This document shows, one piece after another, positions 8,165 to 16,430 of a stretch of 32,010 nt of DNA (positions within the stretch are counted from its first letter, which is position 1; each line of letters begins with the position of its first letter). Position numbers and translations under genes: made by a program. The stretch is from assembly GCA_027492915.1 (NCBI GenBank), contig JAPUDW010000211.1:22284-54293 (forward strand), in the 5' to 3' direction. The notes below the pieces were generated by a model. It did no database searches. It was not told where the DNA came from and saw nothing but the letters and a program-made list of their open reading frames with translations. This stretch comes from Bacteroidota bacterium (GTDB taxonomy: Bacteria; Chloroflexota; Anaerolineae; Aggregatilineales; Phototrophicaceae).

Positions 8165-9055
8165 CTATGGCAGCTCTAACTCGACTTGGTCGACATCGTG
8201 ATGATCATCAATTGTCTTTCCTGCGGCAAGCGCGGCTTGATATTCCTGAACCGTCTTTAAGTCAAATTCGCGATTGTTCAGTCCATAACGCCAATAGCCT
8301 GAAATATGCAAAAGTTCTTTGTCCAGCTTACGTTCCTTACGCAAATAGTGGCGAATACTTCGCACAATGCCTGTTTCGCCTGCTACCCAGACATACGGTA
8401 CGCCATCTTGCCATTCAAAACGGCGGATAGCTTGTTCTAACAGATCGCTTTTCCCCGATGCAACGTCTCCGCGATGCAACCACGTTACGCTGATGTCAGC
8501 ATTCGTTTGGAATGGAAGCTCATCAAATTGATTGGATACTTCAAGAAAGATGTGTGCTTGAGTGCCGGAGGGCAAACTTTCTACAATTGCGCTAATGGCA
8601 GGCTGCGCAGTTTCATCTCCTGCGAGCAGCAACCAATCGACACCCTCAATGCCAAGATAGTCATGGCGTGGGCCTACAAATCCAATTTGATCACCCGGTT
8701 GAACCGAACGCGCCCAGACTGAACCGGGACTGTCGCCGTGTAATACAATATCTATATCCAATTCGAGGGCTACGGGGTCGAAACGTCGAATGGTGTACGC
8801 ACGAATAGAAAAGGGATTCTCATCACTCGGCATTACGCTAAATTCGGGCTTAAAACCCGCTTTACCCGGCGGCGGCAAATAAAGTTTTATTGCATCAGCC
8901 GGTAAACGTGTCCCGACAAGCAGGGGATCTAGACCCTCGCCGCCCAGCGTGATCCGGCGCATTCGGGGTGTCACATCAGCAGTACGAATAATGCGTGCAA
9001 GCGTGCCAAAAACGGTTGATTGCGACTTTTCCCGCATGTCCTTTTGTGTTGCCAT
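8165..9055 (-). CDS. Siderophore-interacting protein: FAD-dependent ferric-siderophore reductase (SIP/ViuB family)
   Basis: The 296-residue protein has an N-terminal FAD-binding barrel with the flavin motif RAYTIRRFD (85-93) and a C-terminal NAD(P)H-binding SIP domain ending in YVWVAGETGIVRSIRHYLRKE and GYWRYGLN. Proteins of this family reduce ferric siderophore after import so that Fe(II) is released, using NAD(P)H or ferredoxin. The length matches the family. The start at 9055 has AGGAA at 7 nt. It follows the double-domain binding protein gene on the same strand, with a hairpin between them. In mycobacterial IrtA a SIP domain is fused to the ABC transporter; here it is a separate gene, which supports an IrtAB-like reading of the transporter at the left edge. 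Confidence 0.9.
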   Translation of the reverse strand: MATQKDMREKSQSTVFGTLARIIRTADVTPRMRRITLGGEGLDPLLVGTRLPADAIKLYLPPPGKAGFKPEFSVMPSDENPFSIRAYTIRRFDPVALELDIDIVLHGDSPGSVWARSVQPGDQIGFVGPRHDYLGIEGVDWLLLAGDETAQPAISAIVESLPSGTQAHIFLEVSNQFDELPFQTNADISVTWLHRGDVASGKSDLLEQAIRRFEWQDGVPYVWVAGETGIVRSIRHYLRKERKLDKELLHISGYWRYGLNNREFDLKTVQEYQAALAAGKTIDDHHDVDQVELELP

Positions 9056-9078
9056 TATCGTTCCTTTTAAGTCTAAAT

Positions 9079-9110
9079 GGAAAGAAGGATAATCACATTT
9101 CCTTCTTTCC
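9079..9110 (-). promoter_or_regulatory. Intercistronic 10-bp hairpin between double binding-protein gene and SIP gene
   Basis: GGAAAGAAGG (9079-9088) and CCTTCTTTCC (9101-9110) pair perfectly around a 12-nt loop. On the minus strand it sits 25 nt after the binding-protein stop and before the SIP ribosome site. The downstream T-run is poor, so partial termination or message stabilisation, common after binding-protein genes, is more likely than full termination. Confidence 0.55.
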
Positions 9111-9134
9111 GTGGATTATGGGAATGTTTGGAGA

Positions 9135-11087
9135 TTATTTCAGCACAGCAAACGAAGGCTCCAATTGGTCTAACACCCAGCGAATACCTAACACATTTGG
9201 CGACCGCAGTTGAGTAACGACGTTCAGATCAACGACCACTACTCGCCCTTCCTGTACTGCTTTTAGCTGCTGGTAAATCGGATTCGCCTCGTAACTAGCC
9301 TGAATTTCCGGTGAACCGAAGGCGAGTACGACCAAATCAGCGTCTATCATGTTCAAGGTTTCCAAACTAAGTGCCGCTTGTACGCCCTGCTGAGTCTTGG
9401 CGAGTTCGGCAAGGGGAGGTGTTACGACGAACCCTAAACTCTCAAAGAATTGAACCGCGAAATCGTTTGAAGAATTGATGCTGCCAAGCGCGTCAACGCT
9501 GTGCAAGTAGGATAAGCTGAATGTCTTTCCCGCGATTTCGGGATGATCTGCAATGACGCTGGCAATTTGCTGCTCAGTCTCATCGATCACTGCTTGTGCT
9601 GCAACGTCAAGACCCAATGCCTGACTAACAAGATGTGTCTGTTCTTGCCATGTTATCGCAATGGAAGTATTTGTTCCTGCGAGTGTCGGCGCAATCTCGG
9701 ATAAATTAGGGTAAAGGTCGGCGAGATTATACAGTCCAACACCGAGGATAATATCCGGTTGCAACTCGACAATTTCCTCAAATGACGGATTGGTGAAAGG
9801 CAGCAGTTGGGTTTGTTCAGGGTCATATTGACCTTCTAACCAAGGCCACTGCCCATCAGCCGCATAAGGGTTCGAACTGATCGCAACTGGCGTAATACCC
9901 AGTGCGTAGACGTTAGCAATATCACTAATCCCAAGGGCTATCACTCGTTCAGGGCGTGCGGGAATCTCAATCGTACCGAGGTTATGCGTGATAGTCAGAG
10001 GGAAGGTTACAGAGGTAGATGCATCTACCGATCCATCGGTTACTAAAAAGGGATTGGGCGAAGCTTCTTGAGGATCGACACCGGCAATATGCTGGAACAG
10101 ATCATCGAGCGCCGTATGCGCCTCAAAGATACCAAACCCTTGCCAGTGAGAACCGACAATAAAGAGGTGATCATTCTGCACTGCTTTAAGCGTGCTCCAG
10201 AGTGGGTTTTCTAACAAGGTTGAAAGAATACCCTGTGCTTCTGCTTCCACTTCAGCGCTGGGCGATGCTGTCCAGATAAAGACATATTCCCCGTCAAGGA
10301 GCGGCAAATTCTCTTCACTGACATCGAACCCAACCCACCCATCATTTTGGTTCTCAACGAATTCAACATCATACTGCTGCTGTTGCTCAGGGCGGATGAG
10401 TCCAGCCTCATGGATTAAATGATCACCAAAGGAACCTGCAATAAACAAGACCAGTGTTTCGCGCAGTCGCACCAACGAAATTTCTGTTGTCGCAAGTTGA
10501 TCGCCCATTACTTCTTGAAAATTGGCAAGGCGAGAATCAAGCTGTGCCAATATTGCATCACCCGCTTCTGGCGTATTGAGAACGGCTGACACAAATTCTA
10601 CGCTGGCACGATATTCGCTCTGCTCTACTGGATACTTGAAAATAACGGTGGGGGCGATTTGCTGCAAAACGTCAATCCCTGCGCTCGTCGCCGTATATTC
10701 GCTGGCAATAATCAAGTCTGGAGCCGATTCAAGCAGGGCTTCAAGGTTGACCTCGCCAGCATTGCCTACATCCACTGCATCTTCGGTCAACGCCATGACA
10801 TCAATGTTGATGTCGGGATTACTGCGGGCAATGAGATCGCGACCGTAACTATATATCGCGACCGGTTTGATGCCCTGAATAAGCACAACTTCAAGCGGGG
10901 ACAGATCTAAAACGGCAACACGTTCAGGAGCATCTGGAATACAAACAGGGTCAGACCCTAAGTATTCATGCTCAAATAGATGCGAGCCTTCTTCACAGGT
11001 GGCACTCTCTTGCGCGAATACAGGGAGCATCCCCATTATGGCAAAGAGCGATAAAAAGATAATGGAGTGGAAAATCTTTTTGAACAT
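9135..11087 (-). CDS. Double-domain siderophore-binding protein (two fused Peripla_BP_2 domains)
   Basis: I use ATG 11087 because it begins a normal signal peptide (FKK, hydrophobic core, LPVFA|QE, cleavage after residue 25) and has AGGA 10 nt upstream. The frame extends to 11165 but that extension looks untranslated. The 650-residue protein has two class III binding domains. The first, about 50-330, has PERVAVLDLSPLEVVLIQGIKP. The second, about 360-645, has PERVIALGISDIANVYALGI, then LQPDIILGVGLYNLADLYP. Each repeats the full start-helix-second-lobe pattern, and typical family members have only one domain of about 300 residues. No lipobox is seen. The downstream SIP reductase is on the same strand. 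It may present two siderophores, or two kinds, to one transporter; that is inference. Confidence 0.87.
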   Translation of the reverse strand: MFKKIFHSIIFLSLFAIMGMLPVFAQESATCEEGSHLFEHEYLGSDPVCIPDAPERVAVLDLSPLEVVLIQGIKPVAIYSYGRDLIARSNPDINIDVMALTEDAVDVGNAGEVNLEALLESAPDLIIASEYTATSAGIDVLQQIAPTVIFKYPVEQSEYRASVEFVSAVLNTPEAGDAILAQLDSRLANFQEVMGDQLATTEISLVRLRETLVLFIAGSFGDHLIHEAGLIRPEQQQQYDVEFVENQNDGWVGFDVSEENLPLLDGEYVFIWTASPSAEVEAEAQGILSTLLENPLWSTLKAVQNDHLFIVGSHWQGFGIFEAHTALDDLFQHIAGVDPQEASPNPFLVTDGSVDASTSVTFPLTITHNLGTIEIPARPERVIALGISDIANVYALGITPVAISSNPYAADGQWPWLEGQYDPEQTQLLPFTNPSFEEIVELQPDIILGVGLYNLADLYPNLSEIAPTLAGTNTSIAITWQEQTHLVSQALGLDVAAQAVIDETEQQIASVIADHPEIAGKTFSLSYLHSVDALGSINSSNDFAVQFFESLGFVVTPPLAELAKTQQGVQAALSLETLNMIDADLVVLAFGSPEIQASYEANPIYQQLKAVQEGRVVVVDLNVVTQLRSPNVLGIRWVLDQLEPSFAVLK

Positions 11088-11705
11088 TGCTGCTGCGATC
11101 CTTTGGAATATGTATATAGGGGTACTCAATGGGAAAATTGATGCCATCAAGTACCTGAAGAACATCCAAAGATTAGCGAGGCAATATCCAAGTTTCTACG
11201 CAGGAGGTTAATGGGATAATTTTGCTGAGGCACAAAGAATTTTTACCGGCGGAACCATCGATTCATCACTGAAAAATTCTTTGCGTGAAAATAGGTGCAA
11301 ATTGAAGTTAAGGGGCGTTAAATTGTGGCAGAAAATTCAGATCATAATAGGTTCCCGCTGCTCGTGCTTTTCTGAACGCTTCAAATTTGTGGATTTTCTA
11401 CGACAGCCTCTATTCCCACCACCCACATTTTGCCCACAGTAATCGGCATCCTTTACAGGCTGCATTTCGTTCCAACTTCGTTTAGACAAAACCTCAATCA
11501 TGAAGGTCATCTCCCATAAGTAAGGACAGAATCGGGACATAATAAGGACACCGCGCCCACGTATTTCATGGTAACCTGAAATCAACTGAGGGCGCTGTAA
11601 ACAAGCCCTAGCAATCCAATACAACAAGAAATGTTATACCCGGCGATTAAAGTAAATCTAACCGTTTACAGCTCTATTTACGCGCCAATTTAAGGAACTT
11701 TTATT
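11088..11705. other. 618-nt intergenic region between iron locus and exporter gene
   Basis: The 11.1-11.3 kb part is the promoter region of the double binding-protein gene. It holds a 12-bp perfect inverted repeat (11233-11283) and the element shared with 4015-4030. From 11300 to 11700 I see no convincing gene; a 96-codon minus-strand frame there has unlikely composition. The last bases provide AGGAA for the plus-strand exporter gene. Confidence 0.5.
11233..11283. promoter_or_regulatory. 12-bp perfect inverted repeat upstream of double binding-protein gene
   Basis: CAAAGAATTTTT (11233-11244) and AAAAATTCTTTG (11272-11283) are perfect inverted copies 27 nt apart. The right arm runs into TTCTTTGCGTGAAAATAG (11277-11294), shared with the other binding-protein promoter. 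The centre-to-centre distance is 39 nt, about four helical turns, so two regulator molecules could sit on the same DNA face and loop or cooperate. Confidence 0.5.
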
Positions 11706-12359
11706 ATGAACCCGTCAACAATTGCAGGCACCATTAATCCGCTAAGCCAAGGATTTTTACTGTGTGCCAGCATTATTATCGCCCTTGGGCCGCAGAACTT
11801 ATTTATCCTGCGTCAGGGATTGCGTCGTCAACACTTATTTGCCACTGCCCTGTTCAGCACGTTGGCGGATGCATTACTCATATCGCTCGGTGTAGGCGGC
11901 CTTAGCTCGCTCATTTATGGTAGCAGTCTTATTCACACGGTCGTCACTATTGGCGGCGTTCTGTTCCTGCTCTGGTGCGGCGCTCGCTCGTTGTTTAAAG
12001 CTTATAATCCAGATTCAGTAACCGAACAGACAAACTCACAGGCGGCTGCAACCGGCCTTTTGACCGTGATTATCGCCACCTTGAGCTTTTCACTGCTGAA
12101 CCCGTCGGCTTATATTGACACACTGGTGATCATTGGCTCAAAAAGCCTGTTGTTTCCGGTCGACCAACGGATGATTTTTGGCATCGGCGCAGTCTTAGCC
12201 TCAACCACATGGTTTTTCACACTGGTATATGGCGCCAGCAAATTGTCCCCGATCTTTCGTTCGCAAAAGGCATGGCGCACGCTGGACGTTGTGAGTGGCG
12301 TCATCATGCTAGGAATCGCCAGCACAATGGTTATGACGCTCCTACCCGCTGCCATATAG
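11706..12359 (+). CDS. LysE/ArgO-type amino-acid exporter
   Basis: The 217-residue membrane protein has about six hydrophobic segments and the family N-terminus: GFLLCASIIIALGPQNLFIL, a basic loop RQGLRRQH, then a second helix with AD-A-L-L-I-S-L-G-V-G-G. This fits LysE/ArgO (YggA), which export lysine or arginine by proton exchange to prevent cytoplasmic excess. The ALGPQN motif and length match the family. AGGAA lies 8 nt before the start. Family members are often controlled by a LysR-type activator such as LysG or ArgP, which is not next to it here. It converges with the response-regulator gene, with only 7 nt between stop codons. The exact substrate cannot be read from sequence. Confidence 0.88.
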   Translation: MNPSTIAGTINPLSQGFLLCASIIIALGPQNLFILRQGLRRQHLFATALFSTLADALLISLGVGGLSSLIYGSSLIHTVVTIGGVLFLLWCGARSLFKAYNPDSVTEQTNSQAAATGLLTVIIATLSFSLLNPSAYIDTLVIIGSKSLLFPVDQRMIFGIGAVLASTTWFFTLVYGASKLSPIFRSQKAWRTLDVVSGVIMLGIASTMVMTLLPAAI

Positions 12360-12366
12360 GCCAAAG

Positions 12367-13017
12367 CTATTCAAGACCTGCCTGCCGCGCTTTCTGTGCA
12401 GCGGCCATGCGGTCACTCACTTCCAACTTTTTTAATACCTGCGAAACATAATTACGTACTGTTTTAGGGGAGAGTGTCAGTTTTTCGGTGATGGTCGGGT
12501 TATCATCGCCAGCAGCAATCAGGGTCAGGATATCCAGTTCACGCCGGCTTAATTGAGGCAGCTCAACCGCTGGCTCTGGCTGTATAGACTCCATCTGTGT
12601 AAACCACTTCATGATGTAACCTGCAATATGCGGACTAAATACCGCGCCACCACCAGCCGCCACCCGTAAGGTTTGCAGCATCTCGCCGGATTTCGTCCCC
12701 TTCAAGATATAGCCGGATGCGCCCGCCCGCATAGCTGCAAATACGGACTTGTCATCCTCAAACATGGTCAGCATCAGCACCGTCACATCAGGATGCACTT
12801 GTTTGATACGTCGGGTGACATCAATACCATTTTCCCCCGGCATATGGATGTCCATCAGGATGAGGTCTGGCAGATAACCTAACGCAGCCAATTTGGGGAG
12901 CACGTCCGCGCCGGACTCTGCCTCTCCAACCAGCTCTATATCATCAGCGGTATCCACCAGCACACGCAAACCATCTCTAAAAATTTCGTGGTCATCAACA
13001 ACGAAAATATTAATCAT
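12367..13017 (-). CDS. NarL/FixJ-type response regulator
   Basis: I use ATG 13017 (216 residues), which gives the usual receiver start INIFVVDDHEIFRDG and has AAGGG 8 nt upstream; the frame upstream of it lies inside the kinase gene. The receiver domain has the acidic pair DD near residues 8-9, phospho-acceptor Asp56 in LILMDIHMP, Thr in LMLTMF and Lys in YILKG. The C-terminal LuxR-type helix-turn-helix contains LSRRELDILTLIAAG and LSPKTVRNYVSQVLKKLEV. Its start is 4 nt beyond the kinase stop codon, so the two are translated as an operon and are almost certainly cognate. Target genes are unknown; the adjacent LysE-type exporter and fucosidase are candidates only by position. Confidence 0.92.
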   Translation of the reverse strand: MINIFVVDDHEIFRDGLRVLVDTADDIELVGEAESGADVLPKLAALGYLPDLILMDIHMPGENGIDVTRRIKQVHPDVTVLMLTMFEDDKSVFAAMRAGASGYILKGTKSGEMLQTLRVAAGGGAVFSPHIAGYIMKWFTQMESIQPEPAVELPQLSRRELDILTLIAAGDDNPTITEKLTLSPKTVRNYVSQVLKKLEVSDRMAAAQKARQAGLE

Positions 13018-13021
13018 AATT

Positions 13022-14320
13022 TTATCCCTTAACGGTGTCCGTTTCTGATAAAAGTGGAATAGAGACCAATAAATGTGTGCCCTGTGGCTTAACGGGCGCA
13101 ATCGCAAATGTGCCACCTAATTCTTCTGCACGTTCGCGCATAGATGTCAGACCAACGCCAGCCATATAATTAACAGCGATGCCGACACCATTATCCATAA
13201 CACTGATAATCAGGTTATCAGTCACCATCAACCGCAATTCGCAGCGGGTGGCTCTGGCATGTTTAATCACATTGTCGAGCGATGTCTGCATAATACGGAA
13301 TGCGGCAACTTCAACAGCCGCCTTTAATGACGGGAGTTCCGGCGGCAGGTTCAGGTTAATCTCAACGTCACTGTCATGCCGACTTACAAAGTCGGTGATC
13401 GCGCCGACAAGTCCTAGTTGGTCGAGGAGCGGCGGACGCAGTTCATAGACGAGTTGACGAATATTCGTCAGTGTACCTTCAATTCCCCCTTGAAGATCAT
13501 CAAGGATTTTTGCCGTTTTTTCAGGGTTCTTGTGCAGCAGTTCCTGAGCAGCGCCTACCCGAAACATCTGGGCAGCCAAGGTTGGCCCTAGCCCATCGTG
13601 CAAATCACGGCGCAAGCGGCGGCGCTCTTCTTCACGCGCCGTCACAATTTTCTGCCGCGAAAGCTGAAGTTCGCGGTTTAAGCGGACTTGTTCATCGGCA
13701 TATTGGCGATACTTGTTCAACAAACCCCGATAAAAGGCATTCGTATAACGCAGGATAAAGATCATCATCAAGACTAAAATAAAAAATTTAAGCGTCGTGA
13801 ACTGTGCCGAATAATTCAGGAGAGGCGCAACCGGATCACCCATAATATCGTGGTATAACACCCAGATGAGCGTGACGGCCATGATGCCGAAGCTGATAAA
13901 CATCCAGCGCCGCCAGCCATAAAGCAGCGCAAGGATGACCGCGATTAACAAAGCCACGTCACCGAACCCGCGTGTACCACCGTACAGAACCAGCACGGGC
14001 GGAACGGCGATGTGGATGCAAACCACAAAGATACCCTGCGTGATGTGTGCATAGCGCGTTTTGCGGTAATACAAATTTGCTAAAGCAATCCCATTTAACA
14101 ACCCTAGAATCACAACGGACAGGGGTGGTGTCGGGTCATGCATCAGCACACGAGCGCCAAATGTGACTGCGAGAACCACCAGTGTCGTCACCATCAAGCC
14201 AACCCACAATTGACCTCGCAAACGGTCAATCTCATCACTGTGTAAATCGGGGGAAGTGGAAACTTGGAGTACTGTCTCTGTAGTGAGTGGCAGCTTTATC
14301 TCTTGTTGCAGGCTGACCAT
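13022..14320 (-). CDS. NarL-family sensor histidine kinase (HisKA_3)
   Basis: The 432-residue protein begins at ATG 14320 with GAGGTAAATT before it. Residues 35-200 contain about six membrane helices without an obvious extracellular domain, so the stimulus may be in or at the membrane, as in DesK. A coiled segment (NKYRQYADEQVRLNRELQLSRQ) leads to the HisKA_3 dimerisation domain EEERRRLRRDLHDGLGP with phospho-acceptor His241. The ATPase domain has an N-box (DNVIKHARATRCEL), then DNGVGI and a short GVGLTSMRERAEELGGTF segment. It phosphorylates the response regulator encoded immediately downstream. The signal is not deducible. Confidence 0.92.
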   Translation of the reverse strand: MVSLQQEIKLPLTTETVLQVSTSPDLHSDEIDRLRGQLWVGLMVTTLVVLAVTFGARVLMHDPTPPLSVVILGLLNGIALANLYYRKTRYAHITQGIFVVCIHIAVPPVLVLYGGTRGFGDVALLIAVILALLYGWRRWMFISFGIMAVTLIWVLYHDIMGDPVAPLLNYSAQFTTLKFFILVLMMIFILRYTNAFYRGLLNKYRQYADEQVRLNRELQLSRQKIVTAREEERRRLRRDLHDGLGPTLAAQMFRVGAAQELLHKNPEKTAKILDDLQGGIEGTLTNIRQLVYELRPPLLDQLGLVGAITDFVSRHDSDVEINLNLPPELPSLKAAVEVAAFRIMQTSLDNVIKHARATRCELRLMVTDNLIISVMDNGVGIAVNYMAGVGLTSMRERAEELGGTFAIAPVKPQGTHLLVSIPLLSETDTVKG

Positions 14321-14528
14321 AATTTACCTCGATGCGGTCATCATGTGATGAACCATTACCTGATCTATAAAGAGTATAAGGGCAAATCAATATAGCGAAT
14401 GGTAAGCCTAACCTGTACTCTGGAATACGCTACTGAGGTCAGATTACGCTGCCAGCATTCGCAAAAACGTCTCATCTGATGGATGATTAGCCTCGCATTC
14501 AAATATTTATCCATTACAGGTTGTTCAG

Positions 14529-15758
14529 ATGACTTTACAAGCCACACCCGAAGGGTTAGCCTCGTTTCAAGATATGCGTTTTGGGATGTTCATCCACTGG
14601 GGACTCTACTCGATGATCGCACGCGGCGAGTGGGTGATGCACACCGAGAGAATTCCGGTCGCAGAATATGAAAAACTTGCCCCACAGTTCAACCCGACCC
14701 AATTCAACGCCGACGAATGGGTAAGCATCGCGGCGGACGCAGGGCAAAAGTATATCGTGATTACCAGCCGCCACCACGACGGCTACAGTATGTACGATAC
14801 CGTCCTATCCGACTACAAGATTACCAATGGCCCATTCAAACGTGACCCGCTGGCAGAACTGGCAAACGCTTGTGCCAAACGTGGTGATGTAAAAATTGGC
14901 TTCTACAACTCGCTGCTTGATTGGCATCACCCCGCCTATCGCTTCCGCGAACAAAGCGGCCTCGCATGGGCGGATTACATCGGGTTTTTGCACGGGCAAG
15001 TGCACGAACTTTGTACTAATTATGGCGAGATCGTGTGCATGTGGTTCGACGGTGACTGGCCGATGCACGCAATTGACGAGTCGAATGATTACTTCAAAGC
15101 GGGAGGCTCGTTCGAATATGAGAAGCTGTACGATATGATTCACACGCTGCAACCGCAAGCTGTCGTCCATAATAATCGCCACGAAAAACCGCTCCCCGGC
15201 GAAGATGTACAGGGTTTCGAGCAAGATTTACCGGGGCAAAATTCCGTCGGCTTCAACACCAGCGCGGTTTACGATATGCCTGCTGAAGTTTGCATGACCA
15301 TCAACAATTTTTGGGGTGAATACAAAGGGGATCACGACCATAAAACGACGCATCACCTTATTCAAACACTGGTTCGTTCCGCCAGCGCCGGAGCCAATTA
15401 CCTGCTCAATGTGGGGCCAACCGCCGAGGGTGAAATTCTACCTGTGCATGTGGAGCGCCTGCTGGGAATGGGTGCGTGGCTCTATCAGAATGGACAGTCA
15501 ATTTATGGCACCCGCGCAGGTATCATCCCGCCTACCCGCGAAACCGTCAGCACACGGCAGGACGACACCCATTATGTACATGTGCTAACCAACACCAGTG
15601 ATGTGGTCACGCTCAAGGGTATACCCGACACCGTAACGAAAGCTCACCTGCTGATGAACGGCGCAAGTGTGCCGTTGGAACGCACCGCCGACAGTGTAAA
15701 GCTGCTTATCCCCGAAGCAAAACGCAACCCATTTGATACAGTCGTGGTACTCGATTAA
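14529..15758 (+). CDS. Alpha-L-fucosidase, GH29
   Basis: The 409-residue protein opens with the GH29 signature [12 protein letters not shown] and follows it with [21 protein letters not shown] and the nucleophile motif CMWFDGDW, placing the catalytic Asp at residue 174. Later elements ([14 protein letters not shown], then a C-terminal beta-sandwich from about 315) also fit GH29 retaining fucosidases. It removes L-fucose from oligosaccharides. No signal peptide is present, so it likely works on imported oligosaccharides in the cytosol. The length is near the short end of the family, without extra carbohydrate-binding modules. The ribosome site is weak. It diverges from the histidine kinase across about 200 nt. 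No fucose catabolic or sugar ABC genes are adjacent, so it appears isolated. Confidence 0.9.
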   Translation: MTLQATPEGLASFQDMRFGMFIHWGLYSMIARGEWVMHTERIPVAEYEKLAPQFNPTQFNADEWVSIAADAGQKYIVITSRHHDGYSMYDTVLSDYKITNGPFKRDPLAELANACAKRGDVKIGFYNSLLDWHHPAYRFREQSGLAWADYIGFLHGQVHELCTNYGEIVCMWFDGDWPMHAIDESNDYFKAGGSFEYEKLYDMIHTLQPQAVVHNNRHEKPLPGEDVQGFEQDLPGQNSVGFNTSAVYDMPAEVCMTINNFWGEYKGDHDHKTTHHLIQTLVRSASAGANYLLNVGPTAEGEILPVHVERLLGMGAWLYQNGQSIYGTRAGIIPPTRETVSTRQDDTHYVHVLTNTSDVVTLKGIPDTVTKAHLLMNGASVPLERTADSVKLLIPEAKRNPFDTVVVLD

Positions 15759-15768
15759 AGAAATAAAG

Positions 15769-15790
15769 GGGAGTATCCGCAGATACTCCC
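15769..15790 (-). terminator. Bidirectional-type terminator hairpin
   Basis: GGGAGTATC (15769-15777) and GATACTCCC (15782-15790) form a perfect 9-bp stem with a CGCA loop between the convergent fucosidase and small membrane-protein genes. On the minus strand it is followed by a T-rich run (CTTTATTTCTTT), so it is best as terminator of the membrane-protein gene. It may also stop the plus-strand transcript less efficiently. Confidence 0.75.
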
Positions 15791-15825
15791 TAAATGACAT
15801 CCACAATATAGAACTGATGACAGTG

Positions 15826-16224
15826 TTACCGCGCCCAACCCAGCGGCAGCCGTGCCACACCAATGTATACCAACACCAGCACCACCAAAATAGCAATAAC
15901 ATTGTTGCGGGCGCGTGTTGCGGCAGGTGCATTTCGCCAACGGCGAGGTAAATGTCCCACAACCGCTGCAATAATCATGATGACGGCATGTTCAATGCGG
16001 TAGGAAGGAAAACCCACCCCGCTTGTACCTGACCAAACCAAATAGATCAACCCGACCAATACCTGTAGATCAACCAGACCGGAAAACGCTGACAGGAGTA
16101 TTTTGTCATAGCGCTGTTCCGCCTGACCGCCTAACCAGACCAGCGCGAACCGCACCAGTGCAACCACCGTAACGACCACAATCACCCAACGGATGATTGA
16201 ATGCAGCATGAGTAAAAATTCCAT
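15826..16224 (-). CDS. Small four-helix membrane protein, function unknown
   Basis: The 132-residue protein starts at 16224 behind AGGAGAG. It has four predicted hydrophobic helices: about 3-30 (with SIIRWVIVV), 42-65 (SGLVDLQVLVGLIYLVW), 75-92 (IEHAVIMIIAAVVGHL) and 108-126 (NNVIAILVVLVLVYIGVA). His82 near the third helix start and His91 near its end are notable polar residues that could bind a metal or haem, which is speculative. I do not recognise a named family, although short proteins with this HS-I-I-R-W and D-L-Q pattern occur in Chloroflexota. It has its own terminator and is not in an operon with its neighbours. Confidence 0.75.
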   Translation of the reverse strand: MEFLLMLHSIIRWVIVVVTVVALVRFALVWLGGQAEQRYDKILLSAFSGLVDLQVLVGLIYLVWSGTSGVGFPSYRIEHAVIMIIAAVVGHLPRRWRNAPAATRARNNVIAILVVLVLVYIGVARLPLGWAR

Positions 16225-16430
16225 TGTGTCTCTCCTTAGCTCCTAATCAAAACTACGACACTACTTTACCGCGCATTGGCAAATAGGCAATTTCAATCAA
16301 CACAATCGACATACTGACATTCATTACCTCTTGCATCCATACCACAGCAGATCATTAAGATTCTTGACCACATGGCACTAAACCCGCAGCACTTGTAAAC
16401 TTGTATTTATCGTCCAACACTTAAAGATGA

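Noticed and set aside
11337..11627. 96-codon minus-strand frame in the intergenic region
   Set aside because: There is no recognisable domain, the composition is Cys/Trp/Arg-rich and irregular, and it has no good ribosome site.
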